Source of the DNA: Pelosinus propionicus DSM 13327
GTDB taxonomy: Bacteria > Bacillota > Negativicutes > DSM-13327
Length of the DNA: 64,000 bases
Direction: 5' to 3'
Assembly: GCF_900114615.1 (NCBI RefSeq)
Contig: NZ_FOTS01000007.1
Location: forward strand, 81,692-145,691
Shown: one piece after another, positions 49,668 to 58,287 of the stretch
How positions within the stretch are numbered: position 1 is the first letter of the stretch
Layout: each line of letters opens with the position of its first letter
Notes under the pieces: generated by a model
The model's input: the letters and a program-made list of their open reading frames with translations, nothing else
Told to the model about the DNA's origin: nothing
The model's database searches: none
Position numbers and translations under genes: made by a program

Positions 49668-50789
49668 CTATTCTGGCACTACTGTAATCGGATCACCATT
49701 TTTTACATCGTTGATATTGCTTGTTATGATTATGCTTTGCTGTGGAAGGTCAGAGGTGATCTCGGTATAATCACCAATGGTTTCTCCAATACTTATTTCT
49801 TGCAGGAGCGCTTTTTCATTGACCGCGAGATAGATGAGATTTCTTCCCTGATCATCTTGAAATATTGAAGCTTTAGGAACTGCAGGCACGGATACTGTTT
49901 TACCCGTATCAATATGAATCGTAACAGACATACCAAATGTAAGCAATCCATTTGGATTAGCAGCAAGTTTCATATGGGCAAGATAGGCAGATACTTCTTC
50001 TGCTTCAATTCGAGGATAGATTCTGGAAACCTGACCTCCCACCTTTTGCCCAGATATTTCTATTGCAGCCGGTGTACCAAGATGAACTAAATATAGATCG
50101 TTTTGGTTTAGAGGAATAACAACCTCTACTTCTTGGCCGCTTCCTAAGGAAAGCAGCTGTTGCCCAGCTTGTACCGCTTTTCCAGAAGAGGAGGATAAAC
50201 CAGTCACGATACCGTCGATTGGAGCGTTGATTGTAGCAGAGCCGTTTACAATACTGCTGGATGAATGCGTTGTATTTTGGGTGCCGGATAAACTTTCTTT
50301 TGCTTCTTGCAAACGGGCGGCAGCAGTATCCAACTGTCGTCGTGGAATCGCTCCTAACTCGAATAATTTTTGTAAGCGGTTAAATTCTTTTAGGGCATTA
50401 TCATAATTATTTTGCGTTTGCTCGGAAGGTCCTTCTGTAGTTTGCTCGACGACTGATGCTGTAGATGCCTCAATCTTAAGCAGAGGCTGGCCTGCTTTGA
50501 CTACTTGTCCTTTTGCGACGTATAGTTCATTAAGAAGACCAGAAAAGTCTGCTATAATCGGAGTGGATGTGGCATGTTCGACAGAACCCGTTCGAATGAT
50601 TTGTACCGGCTTATTTATATTGCCCAAGGGGATGGCAGTAAGATGAATTGACTCTCGAGGAGCCCTGTGTCCATTCCAGATTGAAAATGGGAACAGGCTA
50701 TTATGACTGGCGGCTAATAATAGTGCCGCAGCAAATGAAAGTAAGGTTAGCATAGCGACAACGGGATATTGCTGGATTAATTTTTTCAC
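49668..50789 (-). CDS. RND/HlyD-type periplasmic adaptor protein, orphan
   Basis: 373 residues. An N-terminal membrane anchor (about 10-28) is followed by a lipoyl half (TPIIADFSGLLNELYVAKGQVVKAGQPLLKIEAS), a helical hairpin (about 125-175), the second half (ATINAPIDGIVTGLSSSSGKAVQAGQQLLSLGS), a beta-barrel and a membrane-proximal domain (LLTFGMSVTIHIDTGK, VPAVPKASIFQDDQGR). It belongs to the MFP family of efflux adaptors. No RND, ABC or TolC gene is adjacent, so its partner is elsewhere, possibly the 11.8-17.5 kb pump. AGGAGG lies upstream. Transcribed alone. Confidence 0.88.
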   Translation of the reverse strand: MKKLIQQYPVVAMLTLLSFAAALLLAASHNSLFPFSIWNGHRAPRESIHLTAIPLGNINKPVQIIRTGSVEHATSTPIIADFSGLLNELYVAKGQVVKAGQPLLKIEASTASVVEQTTEGPSEQTQNNYDNALKEFNRLQKLFELGAIPRRQLDTAAARLQEAKESLSGTQNTTHSSSSIVNGSATINAPIDGIVTGLSSSSGKAVQAGQQLLSLGSGQEVEVVIPLNQNDLYLVHLGTPAAIEISGQKVGGQVSRIYPRIEAEEVSAYLAHMKLAANPNGLLTFGMSVTIHIDTGKTVSVPAVPKASIFQDDQGRNLIYLAVNEKALLQEISIGETIGDYTEITSDLPQQSIIITSNINDVKNGDPITVVPE

Positions 50790-51013
50790 CTATATTTCCT
50801 CCAATAATGATACTGTAGTAGTTACTATGTTCTCACTTTTCACTTTTTACGTCAAGTTTTGATAAGAAAAGTGAATTAAATTGCAGGATAAGACAGTAAA
50901 AGAGATGTATTTCCGGTATAATGTAAAATAGAGTGAGTCAACATTATTTGTGACTATACTACGGCCAGAATATTATGGTGGCTATATTTATTTAAAGGAG
51001 GAGATACATCGTA

Positions 51014-51652
51014 ATGCATATTTCAAATGAACCTCATGATACGCAAAAAGCAGGCAGCCAGTGGACGAAGTTTATCTCTGTCCGATGGATTGTTTCCTCC
51101 ATGTGCGTACTTAGCATATTTTCGGTAATCCTTTTTGCAAACTATCATCAAAGTATCAGTGCCGGCAGCCGTGTAATCCCTGAGCCTGAACCGATTCGAC
51201 ATAGAGACAATGGACAGGTTCAAGAAATTGAAAAAATGGCGAGAGATACCGATCAGCTAGCGACAAAGCCTTCTATTTGGCCAACTAGCGGAGAAGTTAC
51301 CTCTGGCTTTGGCTGGCGTAATTCGCCTATGGGTGGCGGAAGTGAATTGCATCCTGGGATGGATATTGCCAATAGTATGGGAGCACCCGTTGTTGCCGCC
51401 GCTGATGGTGTGGTTGTACAGAGTGGGGCGGCTGGAGGCTACGGCAATATGGTGCAGATTGATCATGGCAATGGCATTTCCACTATTTATGGGCATAATT
51501 CTCGTATAATTGTAAGTGTCGGCCAAAGTGTGAGAAAAGGTCAGGTCGTTTCTTATGTAGGCAGCACAGGGAAAAGTACGGGGCCTCATCTTCATTATGA
51601 AGTCAGAGTAAATGGGAACGCAGTGGACCCGATTGGTTTTATGGTTCAATAG
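51014..51652 (+). CDS. M23-family (LytM) metallopeptidase, membrane-anchored
   Basis: 212 residues. A transmembrane anchor (about 27-46) leads to a periplasmic linker and the LytM domain: PTSGEVTSGFGWRNSPMGGGSELHPGMDIA, with HxxxD zinc ligands, then AADGVVVQSG, GYGNMVQIDHGNGISTIYGH and GPHLHYEVRVNG (HxH). All catalytic residues are present, so it should cleave peptidoglycan cross-bridges. AGGAGGAG lies upstream of the ATG. Single gene. Confidence high. Confidence 0.94.
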   Translation: MHISNEPHDTQKAGSQWTKFISVRWIVSSMCVLSIFSVILFANYHQSISAGSRVIPEPEPIRHRDNGQVQEIEKMARDTDQLATKPSIWPTSGEVTSGFGWRNSPMGGGSELHPGMDIANSMGAPVVAAADGVVVQSGAAGGYGNMVQIDHGNGISTIYGHNSRIIVSVGQSVRKGQVVSYVGSTGKSTGPHLHYEVRVNGNAVDPIGFMVQ

Positions 51653-51662
51653 TCAGCGGTTT

Positions 51663-51716
51663 AACTAATAAAATCCTAAAGGAAGGCTCATACCTTCTTC
51701 TAGGATTTTATTAGTT
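51663..51716. terminator. Bidirectional terminator
   Basis: Stem AACTAATAAAATCCTA / TAGGATTTTATTAGTT, with GAAGG / CCTTC in the upper part, between convergent genes. Confidence 0.8.
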
Positions 51717-52485
51717 AATGTAAGATATCCCACATTTGTTTTCCAATTAACAAGGTTGTCATTGAAATGAATAGAGGTTTTATATAAGTGGTACCTCTGG
51801 CAATTGCAAACCGAGAACCTACGATTGCACCAAAAATCATTGCGATCCCCATACTGATACCATAGACATAATTGACGGAACCAAATAGCAGAAAGGTTGA
51901 GACTGCACCAAGATTGCTTGCTAAATTCAAGGCCTTGGCATTTCCCGCAGCTACTACGAAATCAAATCCCAGCATTAAAAATGCAAAGATTAGAAATGAT
52001 CCAGCTCCCGGTCCAAAAAAACCGTCATAAAAACCTAGTAGGAAAGCAACACAACCTCCTAAAATACCGACCCTTTTGCTAATTCCCTTATAAGTAGACT
52101 GTTTTCCCCAATCCTTTTTGAAAATCGTATAGATGGCTACTAAAATCAACATAACGATAACTAATGGTTTTAAGAATTCCGGCGGAATCAGTCGCACCGT
52201 ATAGGCTCCTAATACAGAGCCAAATAGGGATAAAGGAAAAAGATATTTCACTAATCCAAGGTCCATCTTACCTGAACGCAAAAAAGATATACTGCTGGTA
52301 CTGGAACAGCAGATGGAAGCAAGTTTGTTAGTCCCTAATACAACGCTGGGAGGCAGTCCTGTCATCAGCAGTGCTGGCATGGATATTAAGCCACCGCCGC
52401 CAACAACTGAGTCGATAAAAGCAGCAACAAAACCTGCTCCTAATAAAAAACTAAGCATTTCTAAACTAATATGCTCCATAAACAT
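51715..52485 (-). CDS. TSUP-family exporter (TauE/SafE)
   Basis: 256 residues, about eight helices in two repeats. LLGAGFVAAFIDSVVGGGGLISMPALLMTGLPPSVVLGTNKLASICCSS is the first TSUP repeat; FLLGFYDGFFGPGAGSFLIFAFLMLGFDFVVAAGNAKALNLASNLGA is the second. Members carry sulfite, sulfoacetate, sulfolactate or other small anions; the substrate is not defined. Upstream on the same strand is a 57-residue membrane protein. The cluster is divergent from a LysR regulator, which is probably its controller. Confidence 0.93.
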   Translation of the reverse strand: MFMEHISLEMLSFLLGAGFVAAFIDSVVGGGGLISMPALLMTGLPPSVVLGTNKLASICCSSTSSISFLRSGKMDLGLVKYLFPLSLFGSVLGAYTVRLIPPEFLKPLVIVMLILVAIYTIFKKDWGKQSTYKGISKRVGILGGCVAFLLGFYDGFFGPGAGSFLIFAFLMLGFDFVVAAGNAKALNLASNLGAVSTFLLFGSVNYVYGISMGIAMIFGAIVGSRFAIARGTTYIKPLFISMTTLLIGKQMWDILH

Positions 52486-52508
52486 TACCCTCCGATTTTT
52501 ACGACACG

Positions 52509-52682
52509 TTATCCATGTCTTCTATGTCTTATCTTATAGCGCAGCCAACGTTCACAATCTGTCCATACGGCAATAATCATAAAACCGCCAATAAAAAGCC
52601 TCCACCAATTTAGACCGCTGTAAAATTGGTCAATGCATAAAAATAAAACAATAATTGTGCATACAAAACTGCAAGCCCGCAT
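52509..52682 (-). CDS. Small membrane protein preceding the TSUP exporter
   Basis: 57 residues if started at 52682, which has AAGGGGGG seven bases upstream. Two short hydrophobic segments (about 3-18 and 25-41) are followed by a basic tail RWLRYKIRHRRHG. It ends 23 bases before the TSUP start, so a shared transcript is likely. Not recognised; it is probably real because of its ribosome-binding site and position. Confidence 0.5.
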   Translation of the reverse strand: MRACSFVCTIIVLFLCIDQFYSGLNWWRLFIGGFMIIAVWTDCERWLRYKIRHRRHG

Positions 52683-52823
52683 GGTTTTGCCCCCCTTATT
52701 CTGCACAACCTTATTGAGTGCTGTCTCTTGAATTTATTATAGCCAGTGCGTATACTTAAAGTAAAACAAATAAAATTCATTAATAATATGCAAAGAATTA
52801 ATATTTACTTAAAAGGGGCTATC

Positions 52824-53726
52824 ATGAATATTGATGACATTCAAGCTTTTTTAGCAGTTGTCTCTAATCAGAGTTTGACAAAGGCTGCCGAAATTCTTCA
52901 CCTATCTCAGTCTTCTGTGAGCCATCGCCTCAAGAACCTGGAACAAGAACTAGATCTGGTTTTGATTGAACGTGGCAAAGGATTAAAAATGATTTCTCTG
53001 ACTCCTGCTGGTGAAGATTTTATTCCAGTCGCTGAAAAATGGATTCAATTGTTACTAGAAACTCAATCATTAAAAGCACGTACTCGTTTGTCTTTAGCGA
53101 TTGGTGCAGTTGACAGCGTAAATACTCATGTGCTGCCCAATATTTATCAGCGAATCATCCAACAGCATCCCGCCATGCGCTTACATATCTATACCCAAAA
53201 TTCAACAGACCTTTATACATTAATTGAACAGCGTACAATCGATATTGCTTTTGTGTTGCATGAAAGAATCATAAAGAATATCGAACTAACGCCCTTTTTT
53301 GCAGAACCTATGGTTGTTGTTCGCTTGGCATTGCCAGAGCATTTAGAAAACCCCAATATTGATCCGGATCAGCTGAAGCCCCGTGATGAATTGTATCATG
53401 AATGGTTTCCGGCTTATCAGATTTGGCATAATAAATGGTGGGATCCTTTTCAGTCATCTCATATTCAAGTAAGCAACGGTCCCATGGTTTTACCTCTCCT
53501 TAAAACACCAAAACAATGGGCCATTGTCCCCTTATCGATTGCTCAATCTACGGCGGCAGCAAGCACATATACGATTCAAAGGCTGAGTGATCCTCCCCCT
53601 GATCGAATTTGTTATAAGCTAACTCATAAATTTGCGAAATCCAGAACAAAAGAAGCAATACGAATTTTTGATGCCTTTGCATCAGAAATATTCACAGAAG
53701 CTGATTACCTGACCCAATATACTTGA
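52824..53726 (+). CDS. LysR-family transcriptional regulator
   Basis: 300 residues. DNA-binding part MNIDDIQAFLAVVSNQSLTKAAEILHLSQSSVSHRLKNLEQELDLVLIERGKG. The effector domain includes LAIGAVDSVNTHVLPNIYQRIIQQHPAMRLHIYTQN and IDIAFVLHERIIKNIELTPFFAEPMVVV. The ATG at 52824 follows AAAGGGG and begins at the family's usual first residue. Divergent from the TSUP gene group, its likely target. Confidence 0.92.
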   Translation: MNIDDIQAFLAVVSNQSLTKAAEILHLSQSSVSHRLKNLEQELDLVLIERGKGLKMISLTPAGEDFIPVAEKWIQLLLETQSLKARTRLSLAIGAVDSVNTHVLPNIYQRIIQQHPAMRLHIYTQNSTDLYTLIEQRTIDIAFVLHERIIKNIELTPFFAEPMVVVRLALPEHLENPNIDPDQLKPRDELYHEWFPAYQIWHNKWWDPFQSSHIQVSNGPMVLPLLKTPKQWAIVPLSIAQSTAAASTYTIQRLSDPPPDRICYKLTHKFAKSRTKEAIRIFDAFASEIFTEADYLTQYT

Positions 53727-53849
53727 TATTAGGGGGTATGGCATTGAGGACCTCTCCATAAAGGATATTGCCGCCTATAAAGAAAAATCGATGTGATTCA
53801 AAGTGGCAAGAGATTCTGATGGCGGCTAAGTCCTAAGTAAGGTTTAAGC

Positions 53850-53897
53850 TTGACAGTGATCTAGAGATATTATATAGTTAGTTTCATAGAACTAACT
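53850..53897 (+). promoter_or_regulatory. Promoter and MarR operator 1
   Basis: -35 TTGACA (53850-53855), -10 TATAGT (53873-53878), spacer 17. The palindrome AGTTAGTT-TCATAG-AACTAACT (53876-53897) begins inside the -10 and lies 16 bases before the marR start. The same core occurs before the next gene, so it is the probable autoregulatory operator. Confidence 0.75.
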
Positions 53898-53913
53898 AAA
53901 AAGGAATAAGGCT

Positions 53914-54360
53914 ATGGCAACTAAAGAGGTAATCGTCAAAGCGATCAATGTTTTATCAGACTCAATGCGTGAATGTATGCGAAAACATAAGGAGCAGACT
54001 CCGAATAGTCAGGAATTATTTAATTTATCCATAACCCAATTGCATTATCTCCACGCAATAAGGGAGAGGACGAATCCTACGATTAGCGAACTTGCTGAAA
54101 TGTTTGGGGTACAAAGATCAACCGTAACCGTTGCAGTGAATAAGTTATTACAGCGCGGCTTTGTTGAGAAATTTTCATCGCAAAGCGATTTACGAGTCGT
54201 GTATGTACGCCTGTCGGAGAAAGGAAAATATTTAATTGAGATCGAGGATATGGGATACTATCAATTTGCGGATCTCATTATGGAGACGTTGGATGAGACA
54301 GAAAGGAAGACCTTTACATTTCTTTTAAATAAAGTTACCAATACTATTACCCGCAAATAA
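53914..54360 (+). CDS. MarR-family transcriptional regulator
   Basis: 148 residues. Helix-turn-helix PTISELAEMFGVQRSTVTVAVNKLLQRGFVEKFSSQSDLRVVYVRLSEKGKYL, with the wing residues SDLR. AAGGAATAAGG lies upstream. It is flanked by two matching palindromes, one over its own promoter and one between it and the following operon (exported protein plus nitroreductase). It is therefore predicted to repress itself and that operon. Few Cys; the ligand is unknown. Confidence 0.92.
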   Translation: MATKEVIVKAINVLSDSMRECMRKHKEQTPNSQELFNLSITQLHYLHAIRERTNPTISELAEMFGVQRSTVTVAVNKLLQRGFVEKFSSQSDLRVVYVRLSEKGKYLIEIEDMGYYQFADLIMETLDETERKTFTFLLNKVTNTITRK

Positions 54361-54379
54361 GCGGGTTTTAAAATAAATA

Positions 54380-54407
54380 TATAATTAGTTTCATAAAACT
54401 AATTATA
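54380..54407 (+). promoter_or_regulatory. MarR operator 2
   Basis: Palindrome TATAATTAGTT-TCATAA-AACTAATTATA. The core TTAGTTTCATARAACTAA is shared with operator 1 at 53878-53895. It lies 28 bases before the next start codon. TATAATTAG includes a possible -10. Confidence 0.75.
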
Positions 54408-54435
54408 TAAAAATATGAATTTAAGGAGGTTAATA

Positions 54436-55020
54436 ATGAAGAAAATAGCTGGCTTCTTAAGTGTTTTTTTTATTATTTTAATTTACTATGGGGCAGCGCT
54501 CTCTTGCCTAGCCAATGATATTCAGAGTATATCAAATCAAGAGGTTCTTTTGCTTATTGTAGATAAATCAAAAGAAACCTATGGCACCCAGCTGCAGAGT
54601 GAGATATTTACACAATTAAAGAAACAGCTAAAGGCTGAAGTGATGAAAGAAAGTGAGCTGATAAATCAAAGTCGTCATGAGATTGATGAAATAGCGAAGG
54701 TAGAACAATCAGGATTATTAGATTTAGCTAAAAAGATAGGTGCAGATCAAGTACTAGTCGTAGAAATATTACCGGTTAAGTCTGATTTTAGTGACATTGC
54801 ATTTTATAAGGCAATACGATCAGAAGTTACACTAAGCATTCGTTTATATGACGTGGCAAGAAAGCAATATGTGCTGTTTGAAGACGTAGCAGGTACAGAT
54901 ACGAATAAAACGGTCATTCCGTATACGTCTGTAGGAAAGAAGGTAACAGTACTGGAAGCGATTCACAAAGCTACTTACAAGGCAGCAGAAATGGTAAATC
55001 AAAATGCAGAAAGTGATTAA
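54436..55020 (+). CDS. Exported protein of unknown function in the MarR-regulated operon
   Basis: 194 residues with a signal peptide (MKKIAGFLSVFFIILIYYGAALSCLAND). The mature part has an alpha/beta look: VLLLIVDKSKETYGTQLQSEIFTQLKKQLKAEVM, GLLDLAKKIGADQVLVVEILPVKSD, EVTLSIRLYDVARKQYVLFEDVAGTD. That pattern resembles the small periplasmic proteins that build an ancestral CsgG/FlgT-type or TolB-N fold. I do not recognise a named family. AAGGAGG precedes the ATG at 54436. Followed by a Tat-exported nitroreductase, so both act in the periplasm. Confidence 0.75.
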   Translation: MKKIAGFLSVFFIILIYYGAALSCLANDIQSISNQEVLLLIVDKSKETYGTQLQSEIFTQLKKQLKAEVMKESELINQSRHEIDEIAKVEQSGLLDLAKKIGADQVLVVEILPVKSDFSDIAFYKAIRSEVTLSIRLYDVARKQYVLFEDVAGTDTNKTVIPYTSVGKKVTVLEAIHKATYKAAEMVNQNAESD

Positions 55021-55058
55021 TACGTATAGCTAAATTCTCTGTCCTATGGAGGTGGGTT

Positions 55059-56168
55059 ATGAATAGGAGGCAATTTATTAAATGGAGCGGTGCAGGTCTT
55101 GCCGCAGCAGGAGGGCTTTCTCTCTTTCATTCCTTGGCACAGCTAAAAGAAGTAGCTAGAGACAATTCTTATGATTATGTCCAAGAAATAGAAAAAGACT
55201 TTAGGGAACTGCTATATCTAGCATCCTTAGCGCCTAGCGGACATAATACGCAGCCATGGACAGTGAAGTTTATTACTGTTCATCATTGGATAATTGGTAC
55301 TGATGCTGCCAGATGGTTGCCTGCTGTGGATCCAGAAAATCGGGAAGTTTTGATATCAATTGGAGCTTTCTTGGAAAATCTAGTAGTAGCTGCAAGGGCA
55401 AAAGGGTATGATATAGAGGTTCAGATAAAAGCACAAAGTTCCAGAGATAAAGAAATAGTAGATTTGCAGCTGCATAAAGTAGCTCAGTCAGAATCTTTTG
55501 ACATTAAGAAAATTCAATTACGCAGGACCATAAGAAATAACTTTCTTACGAATGAATTATCCAATGAAGATATTCGCTTTCTTGCAGGGAAAAACAAAGA
55601 GTCGTTCTTTTATTTCTCAAGGCAGGCCAAGGAAGGTAAGTATCTATCTCAAGGGACTGTTTTAGCAAATAAAATACAAGCGGATCGAAATTCTACGCAA
55701 GAGGAATTGGCGAAATGGATTCGATGGTCTAATGAAGAGGGCAAGAAGTATCAAAATGGATTGACAGCTGAAACAATGGAAATTGAAGGAATAGCACGAT
55801 GGTTTGTTAAGAATTTCTACTCACGTCAATCTGCATTAGCAAATCATTTTCGTAAAGCAACGATTCAGAAAATACAGGAGCAGGTAGCAACTGGCAGTGG
55901 TTGGCTTCTGCTTACGAGTAAAGATTCTTCTATTACAGAGTTGATTAATATAGGGCGGAATCTTCAGCGAATATGGCTTGCTGCAAGAGATAAAAAGATA
56001 GCAATTCATCCGATGACGCAAATGGTTGAAGAAATAGCAGTACGAAATGATTTCTTCTCAAGATTAGGGATTGCAGGCGAGATGCAGCTCTTATTACGAG
56101 TTGGTTATATCAACGACTATCCTAAACCCGTAAGTCTAAGGATGCCCTTACAGCGTATTATTGTATAG
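55059..56168 (+). CDS. Tat-exported nitroreductase-family (Acg-like) protein
   Basis: 369 residues. A twin-arginine signal, MNRRQFIKWSGAGLAAAGGLSLF, directs folded export with bound cofactor. Then comes a two-part FMN-binding oxidoreductase of the Acg/nitroreductase type: FRELLYLASLAPSGHNTQPWTVKF (FMN-phosphate region), ISIGAFLENLVVAARAKGY, a long central insertion and a second half with LLLTSKDSSITELINIGRNLQRIWLAARDKKIAIHPMTQMV. The Arg-Arg is retained. It may reduce quinones or nitro compounds in the periplasm, or act as a flavin store. GGAGGTGG precedes the ATG. Confidence 0.9.
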   Translation: MNRRQFIKWSGAGLAAAGGLSLFHSLAQLKEVARDNSYDYVQEIEKDFRELLYLASLAPSGHNTQPWTVKFITVHHWIIGTDAARWLPAVDPENREVLISIGAFLENLVVAARAKGYDIEVQIKAQSSRDKEIVDLQLHKVAQSESFDIKKIQLRRTIRNNFLTNELSNEDIRFLAGKNKESFFYFSRQAKEGKYLSQGTVLANKIQADRNSTQEELAKWIRWSNEEGKKYQNGLTAETMEIEGIARWFVKNFYSRQSALANHFRKATIQKIQEQVATGSGWLLLTSKDSSITELINIGRNLQRIWLAARDKKIAIHPMTQMVEEIAVRNDFFSRLGIAGEMQLLLRVGYINDYPKPVSLRMPLQRIIV

Positions 56169-56279
56169 GGAGTACATTTTCGCACCAATTGAGAAGCTTC
56201 TATTTTCTCATTCGTTGCGATCATGGATATGACCAAACGAACAGATTGAAAAAAATTAACTGTTCATTTGGTATTTTTT

Positions 56280-56330
56280 TTGACAAATATTCCGATCTAG
56301 TGTATTATCTAACTAATACACTAGATCGGA
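56280..56330 (+). promoter_or_regulatory. Promoter with a 17-bp-arm inverted repeat: GntR (YtrA type) operator
   Basis: -35 TTGACA (56280-56285), 17-base spacer, -10 TATTAT (56303-56308). The inverted repeat TCCGATCTAGTGTATTA / TAATACACTAGATCGGA (56291-56330, loop TCTAAC) covers the -10 completely. It is a textbook repressor site, and the hairpin may also affect the mRNA leader. It is 27 bases before the regulator gene. Confidence 0.8.
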
Positions 56331-56357
56331 GATGTAGCAAGTTAAGGAGATGAAGGT

Positions 56358-56735
56358 ATGGAGTTTGAATTTGATGATAAGATGCCTATATATCTACAAA
56401 TCATGGACCACATAAAAATGGATATTGCTACAGAAAAGTTAAAAGTAAATGATAAATTGCCTTCAGTACGGGAAATGGCAACCATTTTAAAGGTAAATCC
56501 TAATACCCTGCAAAGAGCCTATCAAGAACTTGAGAGACTTGGAATAGTCTATACCCAAAGGGGTATGGGAACATTTGTGGGGGAGCGAAAGCATATGATA
56601 GATGATTTGAAACAGGAGATGGCAAAGGAAGTAATCGATTCTTTTATTCTGAGAATGAAACGTCTGGGGTTTAATGAGGAAGAGATTATTGAGAGTATTT
56701 CTAAAAATATAACAGAGGTGAAGAAAAATGTATAA
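56358..56735 (+). CDS. GntR-family regulator, YtrA subfamily
   Basis: 125 residues. Winged helix-turn-helix MPIYLQIMDHIKMDIATEKLKVNDKLPSVREMATILKVNPNTLQRAYQELERLGIVYTQRGMGTFV, with a short C-terminal helix (about 80-125) instead of an effector domain; both features define YtrA. Such repressors control small ABC exporters responding to cell-envelope antibiotics. The stop overlaps the ATPase start by eight bases, so the three genes form one autoregulated operon. AAGGAG precedes the ATG. Confidence 0.94.
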   Translation: MEFEFDDKMPIYLQIMDHIKMDIATEKLKVNDKLPSVREMATILKVNPNTLQRAYQELERLGIVYTQRGMGTFVGERKHMIDDLKQEMAKEVIDSFILRMKRLGFNEEEIIESISKNITEVKKNV

Positions 56736-57423
56736 TGTATTGGAAGCTGAAAACGTATGCAAATCCTATTTAAATAAAAGAGCACTGCAAGGAGCAAATT
56801 TAACAATACAACAAGGAAAAATTTTGGGCCTTCTTGGTCCGAATGGTAGTGGCAAAACTACGTTTTTAAAGATAGCAGCAGGCATATTACATCCTTCCTC
56901 TGGAAAATTGCTTATAGATGGCCAAGAACCTGGGGTGTACACAAAGTCTATCGTTTCGTATCTGCCTGATACAGAGTATTTATTCAAATGGATGAAAATA
57001 AAAGATGCAGTTCAATATTTTAAAGATTTTTACACGGACTTTGATGAAAAGAAGGCGTTTGCGCTGCTGGAGTTTATGAAACTAGATGCAAATAGCAGCG
57101 TTAAGAGTCTGTCAAAGGGCATGAAAGAAAAATTAAAATTAACTTTAGTGCTTTCGCGGAAAGCTAAGCTATATATACTGGATGAGCCTCTTGGTGGAGT
57201 AGATCCTACTGCTCGAGAAAAAATACTAGATGCAATCATCAATAACTTTAGTGAAGATAGTTCCATGATCATTACGACTCATCTTGTTAATGATATTGAA
57301 CGAATTTTTGATGATGTGGCATTTATATCTGATGGAGAGATTGTATTGCAAGGCAATGCCGAAGAATTAAGATTGAACAAGAATAAATCCATTGATGAAT
57401 TGTATAGGGAGGTATTCCAATAA
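56728..57423 (+). CDS. ABC transporter ATP-binding protein (YtrB-like exporter)
   Basis: 231 residues. Walker A is GPNGSGKTT (about 36), signature SLSKGMKEKLKLTLVLS (about 128), Walker B LYILDEPLGGVDP and switch His in IITTHLVNDIE. SKGMK in place of SGGQ is common in this export-type family (BcrA/YtrB). It overlaps the regulator gene and the permease gene (one base), a tight operon. Likely role: energising an exporter of a peptide antibiotic or lipid. Confidence 0.94.
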   Translation: MYNVLEAENVCKSYLNKRALQGANLTIQQGKILGLLGPNGSGKTTFLKIAAGILHPSSGKLLIDGQEPGVYTKSIVSYLPDTEYLFKWMKIKDAVQYFKDFYTDFDEKKAFALLEFMKLDANSSVKSLSKGMKEKLKLTLVLSRKAKLYILDEPLGGVDPTAREKILDAIINNFSEDSSMIITTHLVNDIERIFDDVAFISDGEIVLQGNAEELRLNKNKSIDELYREVFQ

Positions 57424-58127
57424 TGTTTCATCTTATAAAATATGAACTAAGAGGAAAGTTGCTAACTATACTTGGCATTTGCCTATCGGTTATAATCGGG
57501 AACCTTTTTTTAATGACAAAGGTAGAATCCTGGCAAATTGGAGTACCTGTACTATCGGGTTTTTTAGGGGGAGCAGCTTTAGTTGTTATCGGTATATCTT
57601 CGTTAACATTAATGAGTGATTATTTGTATGAGGATCAAGGGTATCTGCTATTTACACTTCCGCAGTCGGGTACATCAATTATGGCTTCGAGATTAATAGC
57701 AGCCGTAATTCAAATCAGCCTTGTTGCTCTTGTATCTGCAGCCATGTTTGGTGTACTTGATCAGGGGAGATTATTCAATGCTATTTTTAATCAAGTTGAG
57801 CTTCATGAACTAGTGTATTCTATCCTTTTGCACCTATGGACCATCGTTTCAACATTGACATTTATGTATTTTTGTATGGTGGTTGGCAGAATTGCCTTGA
57901 AAGGAAAAAAGATAGGGAAAATAGGCTCATTTGTTATTTTTGTTCTACTTAGCATAGCAAAGGCAGGGCTAGCAGTAGGAATTTCAAGCTCCTTTCCCCA
58001 GATGGTGCAAATCCACTCTGTCACAACAATGACAATGAATGTTGGCAGTATGATTTTTGACATCGTTACCTTTGGGATATTATTTATGGCGACTTCTTAT
58101 TTATTAGAGCATAAGGTAGATTTATAA
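57423..58127 (+). CDS. ABC-2-type permease subunit of the GntR-regulated exporter
   Basis: 234 residues, six predicted helices. Segments include MFHLIKYELRGKLLTILGICLSVIIGNLFLM, FLGGAALVVIGISSLTLMSDYLYEDQGYLLFTLPQSGTSIMASRLIAAVIQISLVALV, matching BcrB/YtrC-like permeases: a short Lys/Arg-rich N-terminus, then LxxxLY(E)xxGYLxxTLPxS. It overlaps the ATPase by one base. The permease should dimerise or pair with a second unit; none follows, since a MITE-like repeat begins right after the stop. Confidence 0.88.
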   Translation: MFHLIKYELRGKLLTILGICLSVIIGNLFLMTKVESWQIGVPVLSGFLGGAALVVIGISSLTLMSDYLYEDQGYLLFTLPQSGTSIMASRLIAAVIQISLVALVSAAMFGVLDQGRLFNAIFNQVELHELVYSILLHLWTIVSTLTFMYFCMVVGRIALKGKKIGKIGSFVIFVLLSIAKAGLAVGISSSFPQMVQIHSVTTMTMNVGSMIFDIVTFGILFMATSYLLEHKVDL

Positions 58128-58270
58128 AAAACGCTACTGCTTTAACAGCCGTTTTATCCTGCATCGTTGTCGTCTTGTCACAGATCTTCGATCTGCGAGG
58201 TTCCTCTGCCTTGCAGGTCAAAGAAATCCTCATTAAATTATCGATAGTATTAACGCAGATGGGGTAGTAG
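58128..58270 (+). repeat. MITE-like element, copy 3 (left end missing)
   Basis: Same orientation as copy 1. It starts abruptly after the permease stop with AAAAACGCTACTGCTTTA, keeps TTGCAGGT, CATTAAATTATCGATAG and the right end ACGCAGATGGGGTAGTAG, but lacks the left terminal repeat. The insertion or a later deletion reaches up to the stop codon of the permease gene. Confidence 0.7.
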
Positions 58271-58287
58271 GAATCGATCCTCTAATA

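Noticed and set aside
49608..49868. 86-codon plus-strand frame over the end of the adaptor gene
   Set aside because: Begins inside a terminator and is antisense to conserved sequence.
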